DNA from: DATCLS01 sp035265325
GTDB taxonomy: Bacteria; Actinomycetota; Acidimicrobiia; Acidimicrobiales; VFJN01
Direction: 5' to 3'
Assembly (NCBI GenBank): GCA_035265325.1
Contig: DATFOS010000177.1
Span: forward strand, 55,989-119,988
Length of the DNA stretch: 64,000 bases
Shown here in pieces: positions 48,629-57,440 of the stretch. Below the pieces are notes generated by a model. The model saw nothing but the letters and a program-made list of their open reading frames with translations. It did no database searches and was not told the DNA's origin. A program made the position numbers and the translations under genes. Numbering within the stretch: the stretch's first letter is position 1; each line of letters opens with the position of its first letter.

Positions 48629-50260
48629 ATGGCGGCGACGACGAGCACGGGCGGGGCGGCCGCTGACCGCCTCCGCGACATCGAGGCCCTCACCGACGCC
48701 GGCCTCGCCCAGCTCGGCGTCGAGGACCTCCTCAGCGAGCTGCTCGACCGCACCCTCGCCGTGCTGGGCGCCGACACCGCCGCCGTGCTGCTCCTCGACG
48801 ACTCGGGCAGCCAGCTGGTCGCCACCGCGGCCCGGGGCCTCGAGGAGGAGGTCTACCAGGGCGTCCGCATCCCGCTCGGGCGGGGGTTCGCCGGCCGCAT
48901 CGCCGCCGAGCGGCGACCGGTCACCATCGACGACCTCGACAAGGCCGACGTCCTCAACCCGGTCCTGCGGGAGAAGGGCCTGCGCTCGCTGCTCGGCGTC
49001 CCGCTCCTGGTGGCCGGCGATCTGCTCGGCGTCCTCCACGTGGGCACGCTGACCCAGCGTCACTTCAGCGCGAGCGACGTCGACCTGCTGCGGGTCGTGG
49101 CCGAGCGGGTCGCCCTGGCGACGCGCGCCCAGCGCGCCGACGAGGACCGGAAGGCCGCCGCCGCCCTCCAGCGCAGGCTGCTGCCCGACCGCCTCCCCAC
49201 CGTCGCCGGGCTCGAGAGCGCCCTGCGGTACAGCGCCGGTGGCCAGGGCGACGTGGGCGGCGACTGGTACGACATGTTCGTGCTGCCGTCGCGCTGGGTG
49301 TGCATCACGGTCGGCGACGTCGTCGGCCGGGGGCTGCACGCCGCGGTGATCATGAGCCGCATCCGGAGCTCGCTGCGCGCCTACGCCCTGACCTCGTCGC
49401 CCGACCCGGCCCACGTGCTCGAACGGGTCGACCGCAAGATCCAGCACTTCGAGCCCGGCGAGATGGCGACGGCGCTCGTGGCGATGATCGAGCCCTCGCT
49501 GGAGCGGATGCACGTGTCGCTGGCCGGCCACCCGGCGCCGATCGTCGCCCACCCGGCCACGGAGCGCCCGGGCGGCGGCACCTACCTGCAGCTGCCCGTC
49601 GACCCGCCGCTCGGCGTGACCCAGTGGCGCCAGCGTCGCGCCACGCCGGTCGACCTCCACCCCGGCAGCGTCGTGGCGTTCTACACCGACGGCCTGGTCG
49701 AGCGGCGGCACGACTCGATGGTCGAGCGGCTCGCCCAGCTGTGCGACGCCGTGACCCCCGACGAACCCGAGCGCGTGTGCATCACCGTCATGGCCAGCCT
49801 GGTGGGCCAGGAGCGTCCGCTCGACGACGTGGCGCTCCTGGTGTTGCGGCGCACCGAGCTCGGCCCGGCCGAGCCGCTGGAGATGACCTACCCCGCCGTG
49901 GCCTCCGCCCTCGGCGACGTGCGGGCCGGGCTACGACGCTGGCTGGCCGAGGCGGGCGCCAGCCGCGCCGACACGATCGACGTGCTGCTGGCCGCGGGCG
50001 AGGCCACGAGCAACGTCGTCGAGCACGCCTACGGCCCGCAGGGCGGGGACATGACGGTCCGGGCGGAGCGGGACGAGCGCAGCGTCGTGATCACGGTGTC
50101 CGACCGGGGCGGGTGGCGCGAGCCGCGCGGCACCAACCGGGGACGAGGGAGCGGCCTCATCGCGGCCGCCAGCGACGACGTGCGGGTGGACCGGGGGCCG
50201 GACGGCACGACCGTGACGATCCGTCGCCGCCTCGGTCGGCCGCCGGAGGGCCGGGCATGA
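48629..50260 (+). CDS. GAF-PP2C (SpoIIE)-HATPase partner-switch regulator
   Basis: 543 residues in three domains. GAF sensor (about 20-170: VEDLLSELLDRTLAVLGADT). PP2C/SpoIIE phosphatase (about 190-400) with GDVGGDWYDMFVLPSRW, TVGDVVGRGLHAA, FYTDGLVERR and PLDDVALLVL giving the metal Asp residues. C-terminal HATPase anti-sigma kinase (about 415-535) with GEATSNVVEHAYG and VSDRGG. Having phosphatase and kinase on one chain is like known Rsb-type fusions. Its stop overlaps the STAS gene (ATGA). It should set the phosphorylation state of STAS proteins in response to a signal bound by GAF. Confidence 0.93.
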   Translation: MAATTSTGGAAADRLRDIEALTDAGLAQLGVEDLLSELLDRTLAVLGADTAAVLLLDDSGSQLVATAARGLEEEVYQGVRIPLGRGFAGRIAAERRPVTIDDLDKADVLNPVLREKGLRSLLGVPLLVAGDLLGVLHVGTLTQRHFSASDVDLLRVVAERVALATRAQRADEDRKAAAALQRRLLPDRLPTVAGLESALRYSAGGQGDVGGDWYDMFVLPSRWVCITVGDVVGRGLHAAVIMSRIRSSLRAYALTSSPDPAHVLERVDRKIQHFEPGEMATALVAMIEPSLERMHVSLAGHPAPIVAHPATERPGGGTYLQLPVDPPLGVTQWRQRRATPVDLHPGSVVAFYTDGLVERRHDSMVERLAQLCDAVTPDEPERVCITVMASLVGQERPLDDVALLVLRRTELGPAEPLEMTYPAVASALGDVRAGLRRWLAEAGASRADTIDVLLAAGEATSNVVEHAYGPQGGDMTVRAERDERSVVITVSDRGGWREPRGTNRGRGSGLIAAASDDVRVDRGPDGTTVTIRRRLGRPPEGRA

Positions 50261-50601
50261 CCACGGCGCACGTCGACACGACGACGGACGACGGCGGGCG
50301 GCGGCTGCGCCTCGCCGTCGTGGGTGAGGTCGACCTGTCCAACGCCGGCGCCGTCGAGGACGCCCTCGTCGCGGCCATCAGCAACGAGGCGACCGAGGTG
50401 TCGGTCGACCTCGGGGCGGTCGAGTACCTCGACAGCGCCGGGCTACGTCTCCTCTTCTCGCTGGTGAGCCGGCTCGCCGTCCTGCAGATCTCCCTCGAGC
50501 TGGTCGTGCCGTTCGACTCGCCGTCCCGCCGGGCCGTCGAGCTGTCGGGGCTGGCGGCCGTCGCCCGGCTGACGCCGGAGGCGTCGCCCCCGTTCTCATA
50601 G
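50257..50601 (+). CDS. STAS-domain anti-sigma factor antagonist
   Basis: 114 residues overlapping the upstream kinase/phosphatase by 4 nt. LRLAVVGEVDLSNAGAVEDA is the first STAS strand-helix. VDLGAVEYLDSAGLRLL carries the Ser that is phosphorylated in SpoIIAA/RsbV relatives. Unphosphorylated STAS would bind the HATPase domain of the upstream protein or another anti-sigma. No sigma factor gene is nearby, so the end target lies elsewhere. Confidence 0.93.
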   Translation: MTTAHVDTTTDDGGRRLRLAVVGEVDLSNAGAVEDALVAAISNEATEVSVDLGAVEYLDSAGLRLLFSLVSRLAVLQISLELVVPFDSPSRRAVELSGLAAVARLTPEASPPFS

Positions 50602-50660
50602 GCACGGCGGCGGGCAGGAAGGCGTGTCGCCCCGGCGCGCCGGGGAAGGACCCGCCCGCC

Positions 50661-51641
50661 ATGAGCACCACCGCCTCCCTCCCCGACATCGTGCTCGGAC
50701 CGACGGCCGGCGCCCCGCCCGGGGTCGACGACGGCGTCGGCGAGGTCACGTTCGTCGGCACCGCCACCGTCCTGCTCCGTGTCGGCGGGTTCACCCTGCT
50801 CACCGACCCGAACTTCCTCCACGCCGGCGACCACGCCTACCTCGGGCTGGGCCTGCGGTCGCGGCGGCTGACCGAGCCCGCATTGCAGCCGGCGGACCTG
50901 CCGCCGCTCGACCTGGTGGTCCTCTCCCACCACCACGGCGACCACTTCGACGACGTCGCCGCCCGCGAGCTCGACAAGGCCGTCCCGATCGTCACCGAGC
51001 CGCACAGCGCCCGGAAGCTCCGCTCGCAGGGCTTCACGCACCCGGTGGCGCTGCGGACGTGGGAGTCCCAGTCGTTCGTGCGGGACGACCACCGGCTGAC
51101 CGTCACGGCGACGCCCGGCAAGCACGCCCCCCAGCCGCTGCAGTCGCTCCTCCCTCCGGTGATGGGCTCGGTGCTGGACCTGAGCACCGATGGGCGGCAC
51201 CGCCTGCGCATCTACGTCACCGGCGACACGCTGATGCACGACCGGCTGGCCGACGTGCCCCACCGCTTCCCCGGCATCGACCTGTGCCTGCTCCACCTGG
51301 GCGGCACGCGGGTGGCCGGCGTCCTGCTCACCATGGACGCCGACCAGGGCGTCCGCCTGCTGCGCCTCGTGCGCCCGCGCACCACCGTGCCGATCCACTA
51401 CGACGACTACACGGTCTTCCGCTCGCCGCTGGCGGACTTCCGCCGCGCCGTGTCGGAGGCGGCGGCCGGCGGGGACGGGGTGCCCACGGACGTCCACTAC
51501 CTGGACCGGGGCGAGACCTACCGCTTCCCACTCCGGGAGGGGGCCGACACCGGACCGGACGGCGGGATCGGACCGGACGCCGGCTCGCGCCTCGGGGACG
51601 ACGGGCCGCGCTCGGGGGACGCCACCGGCGGACCGACGTGA
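50661..51641 (+). CDS. MBL-fold metallo-hydrolase
   Basis: 326 residues. The metal motif SHHHGDHFDD, strand TDPNFLHAG and later YVTGDT and PIHYDDYTVF give the HxHxDH and further ligands of a beta-lactamase-fold hydrolase, in the UlaG/RomA-like group. The C-terminal tail of about 30 residues is Gly/Asp-rich and disordered. It starts 59 bp after the STAS gene. The substrate may be a lipid or cyclic ester; it cannot be read. Confidence 0.92.
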   Translation: MSTTASLPDIVLGPTAGAPPGVDDGVGEVTFVGTATVLLRVGGFTLLTDPNFLHAGDHAYLGLGLRSRRLTEPALQPADLPPLDLVVLSHHHGDHFDDVAARELDKAVPIVTEPHSARKLRSQGFTHPVALRTWESQSFVRDDHRLTVTATPGKHAPQPLQSLLPPVMGSVLDLSTDGRHRLRIYVTGDTLMHDRLADVPHRFPGIDLCLLHLGGTRVAGVLLTMDADQGVRLLRLVRPRTTVPIHYDDYTVFRSPLADFRRAVSEAAAGGDGVPTDVHYLDRGETYRFPLREGADTGPDGGIGPDAGSRLGDDGPRSGDATGGPT

Positions 51642-51647
51642 TCGAGG

Positions 51648-51698
51648 CCGGCGGCGGGGCCTCCGCCGGGCTCACGTTCGGCGCCGACCACAGCGCCG
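51648..51698. terminator. Two small stem-loops between converging genes
   Basis: CCGGCGG/CCGCCGG (51648-51669) and CGGCGC/GCGCCG (51679-51698) lie between the metallo-hydrolase stop and the DUF4032 stop. Short stems in GC-rich DNA; termination is plausible but unproven. Confidence 0.4.
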
Positions 51699-51699
51699 G

Positions 51700-52980
51700 C
51701 TAGAGCGTCGGGTCGGTGGCGAGGGCGTCGGCGTCCGGGTCGGGTTCGGGGAGGATGCGCAGCTCGCCCGTGCGGTCGCGCAGCTCGGTCTCGACGTAGT
51801 CGTCGACGGCCTCCTCCGTCGTCACCTCCCGCTGCAGCGCCTCGGCCATGTACCAGCGATGCTCGAGGATCTCGTGGAACAGCTCCGCGGGGTCGAGCCG
51901 CTCCTGGAGGTCCGGCGGGACGCGGGCCAGCGCCGGCTCGAACGCCTCGGTGAGCCAGCGGTAGGCGGCGACGGCCTCGGGCATGTCGTGGCCGGTGGTC
52001 CGCTGGGCCCACGCCCGGAACTCCGCCATGTCGTTCAGCAGCCGCCGGGCCTGGTTCTCCTGGACCCGCAGGCCGGTCAGGGCGGCCAGCCGGCGGGCGT
52101 GGTGGCCCTCCTCCAGCACCCGGGCCACGACGCGCAGCTCCGGCCCGTCGGCCGTGCGGACCAGCTCGAACTCCTCGACGTCGAAGCCCATCTCGTTGAG
52201 CCGCCGCAGCCGGGCCTCGACCCGGTGCCGCTCGCCGGGGGCGACGACCTCCTCCCGCGTCAGCTCGGTCCACAGCTCGGTGTAGCGGCGGTCGAGGGCC
52301 TCGGCCGTCTCCAGCGGGTCGACGTCGGAGGGCAGGCGCCTGGCCGCTCCGAGGTCGAGCAGCTCGCCGGCCACGTTCTCGGTGGCGACGGTCAGGTCGT
52401 GGCCCCGCTGGCCGTCGGACAGCTGCGGCCGCCGCTCGCCCGTCTCGGCGTCGACCAGGTACGCGGCCAAGGCGCCGGCATCGCGGCGGAACAGGACGTT
52501 CGACAGCGAGCAGTCGCCCCAGAAGAACCCGTTGAGGTGCAGCCGCACCAGCAGGACGGCGAGGGCGTCGATGAGCCGGCTGCGCAGGTCCGGCACGCCG
52601 CGCCCGGTGAAGAGGGTGCGGTACGGGAGCGAGAAGTCGAGGTGGCGGGTGATGAGGACGGACGGCAGGGGACGCCCGTCCGCGTCGCTGCGGCCCCGGA
52701 CGACGCCGACCGGCTCGACCGCGGGCAGGTTCTCCTCGGCCAGCCAGCCGAGGAGGCCGTACTCGCGCTCGGCCAGCGCGAGCGAGGTCTCCTTCAGGGC
52801 GTACGCCCGGCCCGCCTCCGAGACGAACCGGACCACGTGGCGCGAGATGCCGCGGGCGTAGTCCACCAGGCGGGAGTCGTCCCACTCGGCCAGCGGCCGG
52901 TCCCACGGGAAGTCGAGGAAGTCGGGGTGGCCGGTCCGGGCGACCAGGTGGAACAGCGGCGCGGCGGCGGGCCTCTCCAC
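51700..52980 (-). CDS. DUF4032 protein with kinase-like N-terminal domain
   Basis: 426 residues from GTG 52980. The kinase-like part has RFVSEAGRAYALKETSLALA with the ATP-Lys, then FFWGDCSLSNVLFRRDAGA as a catalytic loop (Asp and Asn) and YLVDAETGE as a metal Asp. This is like the LPS-kinase/WaaP fold. The C-terminal DUF4032 domain is helical (NDMAEFRAWAQRTTGHDMPE). Substrate unknown. It sits 25 bp after the MOSC gene on the same strand. Confidence 0.9.
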   Translation of the reverse strand: MERPAAAPLFHLVARTGHPDFLDFPWDRPLAEWDDSRLVDYARGISRHVVRFVSEAGRAYALKETSLALAEREYGLLGWLAEENLPAVEPVGVVRGRSDADGRPLPSVLITRHLDFSLPYRTLFTGRGVPDLRSRLIDALAVLLVRLHLNGFFWGDCSLSNVLFRRDAGALAAYLVDAETGERRPQLSDGQRGHDLTVATENVAGELLDLGAARRLPSDVDPLETAEALDRRYTELWTELTREEVVAPGERHRVEARLRRLNEMGFDVEEFELVRTADGPELRVVARVLEEGHHARRLAALTGLRVQENQARRLLNDMAEFRAWAQRTTGHDMPEAVAAYRWLTEAFEPALARVPPDLQERLDPAELFHEILEHRWYMAEALQREVTTEEAVDDYVETELRDRTGELRILPEPDPDADALATDPTL

Positions 52981-53005
52981 GCCCTGAACGGTACGGGAGC
53001 CGGCG

Positions 53006-53875
53006 CTAGCCGACACCCACCTCGTCGCCGACGGCCACCGTCCCGCCCCGCACGACGTCGCAGTACACGCCGAGGTGGTTCTCGTGCTCGGCCGCCATCG
53101 TCCGGTAGATGCCCAGGTCGCGCGCCAGGGCCGGCGCCGGCCCGGCGGCGGGTTGGGCGCGCAGCGGCACGGCGCAGCGGACGGTCCGCATGAGGACGTC
53201 GAGCGTGACGCCACGGCGATCGCTCCCGCCGTCGCCGCGGCCGTTTCCCATCGCCAGCGGGCCGCCGACCCAGGCGTCCTCGGGATAGTCGCCGGCGGCC
53301 GGGCCCGTGTCGACGAGCACGTTCGGGCGGAAGCGCCGGACCGCCCAGTCGCCCGCCGGGTGGGTGGCGGCCATCGTGGCCAGCGCCCCGGTCGTGAGGA
53401 CGTGCACCCCGGTCAGGTCGCAGAACGACCCGAGCGGCGTCTCGATCGGCACCAGCTCGGCGTCGTCGTCGGGCGGGTCGAACGTCATCTCGTACGCCGT
53501 CGCGGCGTCGCCGGCGGCCGACCGCAGCTCGACCCGCCGCCCGAGCCAGTCGGACAGGGCGCCGTCGGCGAGGCCCCGGTCCTCGCTGTCGAGCACGGTC
53601 CCGTCGGGCAGCGTGATCGTCACGGCGTCCTGGTCCCGGGAGGCGGCCGACGCCTGCAGCAGCGCCGGCACGGTCTTGGCGGACAGCACCCGCCCCGACG
53701 CCCGGTCCACCACGCCCCAGGCCCGGTCGCCCGCCACCCCGCCGGCGGTCCCCGGCCCGGGCCCGACGAACACCAGCGTGTCGACGGCCTCCCCCTGCAT
53801 CGACTTCACGGGGAACCGCCACAACCCCACGACGGTCCCCACGCCCGACCCCCCGACCCCCGACGCCTCCGTCAT
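53006..53875 (-). CDS. MOSC-domain protein
   Basis: 289 residues. The N-terminal beta-barrel domain (VVGLWRFPVKSMQGEAVDTL) and MOSC domain with VGGPLAMGN and RTVRCAVPL, whose Cys is the usual molybdenum-ligating or sulfur-carrying residue of MOSC proteins such as mARC and YiiM. The order of both domains matches MOSC_N-MOSC. The reductase of N-hydroxylated compounds is one known family role. A Gly/Asp insert lies at about 215-225. Confidence 0.9.
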   Translation of the reverse strand: MTEASGVGGSGVGTVVGLWRFPVKSMQGEAVDTLVFVGPGPGTAGGVAGDRAWGVVDRASGRVLSAKTVPALLQASAASRDQDAVTITLPDGTVLDSEDRGLADGALSDWLGRRVELRSAAGDAATAYEMTFDPPDDDAELVPIETPLGSFCDLTGVHVLTTGALATMAATHPAGDWAVRRFRPNVLVDTGPAAGDYPEDAWVGGPLAMGNGRGDGGSDRRGVTLDVLMRTVRCAVPLRAQPAAGPAPALARDLGIYRTMAAEHENHLGVYCDVVRGGTVAVGDEVGVG

Positions 53876-54009
53876 CCCGCCATCCTGCCCCGCCCGGGGT
53901 GGGGCCGACCGGGATCTTTCCCATCGGTGTCAACCCGGACGGTGGGGGCGGCGTCCGTACGTGTGGCGCCGCTCGGCGGACGGGCGGCGAGGACGGAAGG
54001 AAACGGGCC

Positions 54010-54600
54010 ATGCGCTCGACACGCACGTTCGTCGCCTTGGCGGCGATCACACTGACGCTCGGCCTCGGGGCCGCGCCCTTGGCGGCCACCCCGGCGGCGA
54101 GCTCGGCCCCGGCCGGCAGCGCCCTCCGGGCGGCCCCCTACTGCGGGATCACGTGGGGCTCCCTGCCCGACGTGGACCCGGACTACACCGGGGCCCGCAT
54201 CGTGAACCTCCGAGCCGGTCGCCACACCTGCTACGACCGGCTGGTCGTCGACCTCGGGCCCGGCCTGTCGCCCGGGTACGACGTCCGGTACGTGTCGCAG
54301 GTGACCCTGGACGGCTCGGGCGCGGCCCTGCCGCTGAGCGGCGGCGCGTTCCTGCAGGTGCTGGTCCGCGCCCCCGCCCATGACGACTACGGCCGGCCGA
54401 CCTACTCGCCGGCCGACCGCTACCACGCCGTGAACGTCAGCGGGTTCACGACCTTCCGGCAGGTGGCCTGGGGTGCCACGTACGAGGGCCAGTCCACGAT
54501 CGGGCTGGGCGTGCGGGCCCGGCTGCCGTTCCGGACGTTCGTGCTCCGCTCGGCCGACGGCGGCTCCCGCCTGGTCATCGACGTCGCCCACCGCTGGTAA
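54010..54600 (+). CDS. Secreted AMIN-like domain protein
   Basis: 196 residues with a GGAAGGAAA ribosome site. Signal peptide RTFVALAAITLTLGLGAAPL, cleavage around the Ala-rich region. The mature part has CGITWGSLPDVDP and the strand-rich segment RLVVDLGPGLSPGYDVRYV, close to actinobacterial AMIN-like proteins. The two Cys (about 41 and 74) could pair. Probably binds cell-wall material; unproven. Confidence 0.85.
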   Translation: MRSTRTFVALAAITLTLGLGAAPLAATPAASSAPAGSALRAAPYCGITWGSLPDVDPDYTGARIVNLRAGRHTCYDRLVVDLGPGLSPGYDVRYVSQVTLDGSGAALPLSGGAFLQVLVRAPAHDDYGRPTYSPADRYHAVNVSGFTTFRQVAWGATYEGQSTIGLGVRARLPFRTFVLRSADGGSRLVIDVAHRW

Positions 54601-54678
54601 GGCCAACGCCGGCGGCAACCGGGCGAGCCCGGACGGCGATCTGGAGCGCCGTCCGGGCCATCCGGTCGTGCGGGGCGC

Positions 54679-54747
54679 TCATGCGCCGTTGCCGCCTTTC
54701 ACCACCGCGACCTGCCCGCCGAGGTCGATCACGCGTCCCTTCTCCAC
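54679..54747 (-). pseudogene. N-terminal remnant of a short-chain dehydrogenase
   Basis: The 22-codon frame reads VIDLGGQVAVVKGGNGA then stop. This is recognisably the first strand and glycine-rich loop of an SDR (consensus VALVTGGxxGIG), with Thr replaced by Lys and the loop cut after GGNGA. Nothing downstream continues the fold. It lies in the short gap between the AMIN-like gene and the LigD-like gene, so it looks like the leftover of a deleted SDR gene. Confidence 0.55.
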
Positions 54748-54792
54748 GGGCGTGCACCGTAGAGGGGGCGGCGACCTCGCTAGCGTCCCGGC

Positions 54793-55791
54793 ATGGCCGG
54801 CACCGACGCCACGACGAAGGACGGCGACGGCGAGCGGGACGGGGTGAAGCTCACCAACCTCGACCAGCCGCTGTTCGACGGGGCCGGCGCCACCAAGCGC
54901 GACCTGGTCGAGTACCTCGACGCCGTGGCTGACCGGATCCTCCCCGTACTGGCCGACCGGCCGCTCTCGGTCGTCCGCGTGCACCGGGGCCAGGAGGCGT
55001 TCATGCAGAAGAACGTCCCCAAGTACACGCCCGACTGGGTGCGGACGACGTCGTACTGGGCGGAGACGTCGAAGCGCAACGTCCGCTACGCCCTGTGCAA
55101 CGACCGTCGGACCCTGCTGTGGTTCGCCAACCAGCGAGCCGTCGAGTACCACCCGACGCTGGTCCCGGCGGAGCGCCTGGACCGGCCGACGCACATGGTC
55201 CTCGACCTGGACCCGCCGGAGGGCAGCGACTTCGGGGCCGTGGTGGCGGTCGCCCACCTCGTCCGGCAGGCGCTCGCCGACCTTGGGCTGGCCGGCGCCG
55301 TGAAGTCCAGCGGGGCGAAGGGGCTCCACGTGTTCGTGCCCATCGGCCCCGACGTCCCCACCGAGGACTCGGCCGCCGCCACCCGCGCCGTGGCCGCTCG
55401 CGCCGCGGCGCTGGGCCCGTCGATCGCCACCACGGCGTTCATCCGGGAGGACCGCGCCGGCAAGGTGTTCGTCGACCCCACCCGGGCCGGCGGGGCCACG
55501 GTGATCGCCGCCTACAGCCCGCGCGTCCGACCGGGGACGCCGGTCTCGTTCCCCCTGGCGTGGGACGACCTCGACGGGGTCGCCCCGTCCGACTTCACCG
55601 TGCACACCGCCGTCGAGCGCCTCGGCGACGCCGACCCGTGGGCCGAGCACATGCCGCCGACCCAGACGCTGCCGCCGGACCTGGTAGCGGAGGGCCACGC
55701 CATCCCCGTGGCCCGGGTCCAGGCCATGCACGAGGGCAAGCGCCGCCGACGCGCCCAGGCCCAGGCGGCCGCGGAGCCCGACGACGGCTGA
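54793..55791 (+). CDS. LigD-type polymerase/primase-domain protein (NHEJ)
   Basis: 332 residues from ATG 54793. KLTNLDQPLFDGAGATKRDL is the usual start. The catalytic DLDPPEG supplies the metal Asp pair of the AEP polymerase, followed by SSGAKGLHVFVPI, a conserved nucleotide-binding segment. An internal FVDPTRAG segment also fits. Only the polymerase domain is present; the ligase, nuclease and Ku genes are not in the window. Such stand-alone proteins can still fill gaps in end joining (family knowledge). Confidence 0.92.
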   Translation: MAGTDATTKDGDGERDGVKLTNLDQPLFDGAGATKRDLVEYLDAVADRILPVLADRPLSVVRVHRGQEAFMQKNVPKYTPDWVRTTSYWAETSKRNVRYALCNDRRTLLWFANQRAVEYHPTLVPAERLDRPTHMVLDLDPPEGSDFGAVVAVAHLVRQALADLGLAGAVKSSGAKGLHVFVPIGPDVPTEDSAAATRAVAARAAALGPSIATTAFIREDRAGKVFVDPTRAGGATVIAAYSPRVRPGTPVSFPLAWDDLDGVAPSDFTVHTAVERLGDADPWAEHMPPTQTLPPDLVAEGHAIPVARVQAMHEGKRRRRAQAQAAAEPDDG

Positions 55792-55906
55792 GCGCCACCA
55801 CCCAGCGCCGGCGCTGAGCGTGGGAGGGCGATGCCTCCGCCTTGTTTCACGTCGCGACGATGCGCCCCGCAAGCGATCATCCAGCGACGACAACGGAGGG
55901 ACGGGC

Positions 55907-56752
55907 GTGGCCAACCAGGCGATGAGGGACCTGTGGGACGGCGAGAGCGGAGCAGCGTGGGTCCGCCTCGAGGAACGCTACGACGGGACGCTGGCACCGT
56001 GGGCCGAGCTGCTCGCCGACGTGGCGGCGATCGGGCCGGGCGAGGACGTCCTCGACGTCGGCTGCGGGTTCGGCACGACCTCGCTGGACGCCGCCGCCCG
56101 CACCGGCCCGTCCGGCGCCGTCCTCGGCGTCGACCTGTCGAGCGTCATGGTCGCCCGCGCCCGGGAGCGGGCGGCCGCCGCCGGGCTCGACCACCTGCGC
56201 TTCGCCGTGGCCGACGCGCAGACCGACGACGTGGGCGCCGACCACGACGTCGTGATCAGCCGGTTCGGGATCATGTTCTTCGACGACCCGGTCGCCGCGT
56301 TCGCTCACCTGGCCGCGTCGGTGCGGCCCGGCGGGCGGCTGGCCGTGCTGGCGTGGGCCGCGGCGGACCGGCAGGAGTGGGTGACCGTCCCGGCGGCGGC
56401 TGCCCTGGCGCACGTGCCGTTCCCCGATTTCGGCGCCCCGGGCGCCCCCGGCGCGTTCGCCCTTGCCGACGCCGATCGCACTGCCGGGATCCTGGCCGCG
56501 ACGGGCTGGTCGGACGTGGCGATCGAGCCGCACACCCGCACCCAACGGCTGGGCGGCACGGACGCCCTCGAGCTGGCCATGGACTACGTCGTGTCGAGCG
56601 GCCCCGGCCGGGCGCTGCTCGCCGGCGCTCCCGACGACGCCGCCCGCGAGCGGGCGATCGCCGCCGTGCGGGAGGCCCTCGCGGCCCGGGCCACCACCGA
56701 CGGCATCCCGGTCGACGGCACGGCCTGGGCCGTCACGGCCCGGCGTCAGTAG
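55907..56752 (+). CDS. Class I SAM-dependent methyltransferase (UbiE/arsM-like)
   Basis: 281 residues from GTG 55907, after a GGAGG site. VLDVGCGFGTTSLDAAART is motif I, GVDLSSVMVARARERAAAAG motif II, then VISRFGIMFFDDPVAAFAHL and RPGGRLAVLAWA. The RFGIMFF segment is typical of menaquinone/ubiquinone methyltransferase relatives. The substrate is unknown. Its stop overlaps the converging FMN-protein gene by 7 nt. Confidence 0.9.
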   Translation: MANQAMRDLWDGESGAAWVRLEERYDGTLAPWAELLADVAAIGPGEDVLDVGCGFGTTSLDAAARTGPSGAVLGVDLSSVMVARARERAAAAGLDHLRFAVADAQTDDVGADHDVVISRFGIMFFDDPVAAFAHLAASVRPGGRLAVLAWAAADRQEWVTVPAAAALAHVPFPDFGAPGAPGAFALADADRTAGILAATGWSDVAIEPHTRTQRLGGTDALELAMDYVVSSGPGRALLAGAPDDAARERAIAAVREALAARATTDGIPVDGTAWAVTARRQ

Positions 56753-57357
56753 ATCGTCTGGCGGGCCCGCTCCGGGTAGCCGGCGTCGTAGCCCGCCCCG
56801 TCGAACTCGCCGGCGGTGATGTACTCCATGATCTGGCCGACCGAGGGCAGTTCGGCGGGGTCGCGGTGGCGCGAGGCGTCCCAGAGGTGCGAGCGGATCA
56901 GGGCCTTGGGGCACTGCGTGTAGACGGCCGTCGTGCTGACCACGATGACCGTGGCCGGCAGCTTCCCGGCGATGGCGAAGCTCTCGCGCAGCGCCCGGTC
57001 GGTGGTGACCACGGCGGTGCCGTTGACCCGCAGCGTCACCCCGACCCCGGGGACGAGGAAAAGGAGGCCGATGCGGGGGTCGACGACTAGGTTGCGCAGG
57101 GTGTCGAGCCGGTTGTTGCCCCGCCGGTCGGGCATCATCAGCGTTCGCTCGTCGACCACGCGGACGAACCCGGCAGGGTCGCCCCGCGGCGAGCAGTCGA
57201 GCCCGTCCGGGCCGCACGAGGCCACGAGCACGAACGGCGACGCCTCCACGTAGCCGGCGTGGAGCGGCGTCAGGTGGTCCAGCTCCTTGGTGACGGCCGT
57301 GGGGACCGGTTCGCCGTACAGGGCGTCCAGTTCCTCGTGGCTCCGCACGATGTCCAC
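56746..57357 (-). CDS. FMN-dependent PPOX-type protein (MSMEG_1061-like)
   Basis: 203 residues of the pyridoxamine-phosphate-oxidase-like split barrel. VLVASCGPDGLDCSPRGDPA is the N-terminal motif, DRRGNNRLDTLRNLV contacts the flavin phosphate, and GVGVTLRVNGTAVVTTDRAL forms the next strands. A C-terminal CPKALIRSHLWD supports the MSMEG_1061 subgroup. Substrate unknown; related proteins reduce or shield electrophiles. It converges on the methyltransferase with a 7-nt overlap. Confidence 0.9.
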   Translation of the reverse strand: MDIVRSHEELDALYGEPVPTAVTKELDHLTPLHAGYVEASPFVLVASCGPDGLDCSPRGDPAGFVRVVDERTLMMPDRRGNNRLDTLRNLVVDPRIGLLFLVPGVGVTLRVNGTAVVTTDRALRESFAIAGKLPATVIVVSTTAVYTQCPKALIRSHLWDASRHRDPAELPSVGQIMEYITAGEFDGAGYDAGYPERARQTIY

Positions 57358-57440
57358 GCCCGGAACCTACGCCCGGCCCGGCGCCCGCCCGCAGCGGGTT
57401 TCCGGGGCCGGGCGCCGGGCCGGACGCACCGGCCGCAGGC

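Noticed and set aside
43567..48825. A minus-strand frame open for about 1,750 codons
   Set aside because: Only the part from GTG 45378 onward matches DUF5691. The rest overlaps the SWIM, reductase, SDR and phosphatase genes in other frames; long antisense open frames are expected at this GC content.
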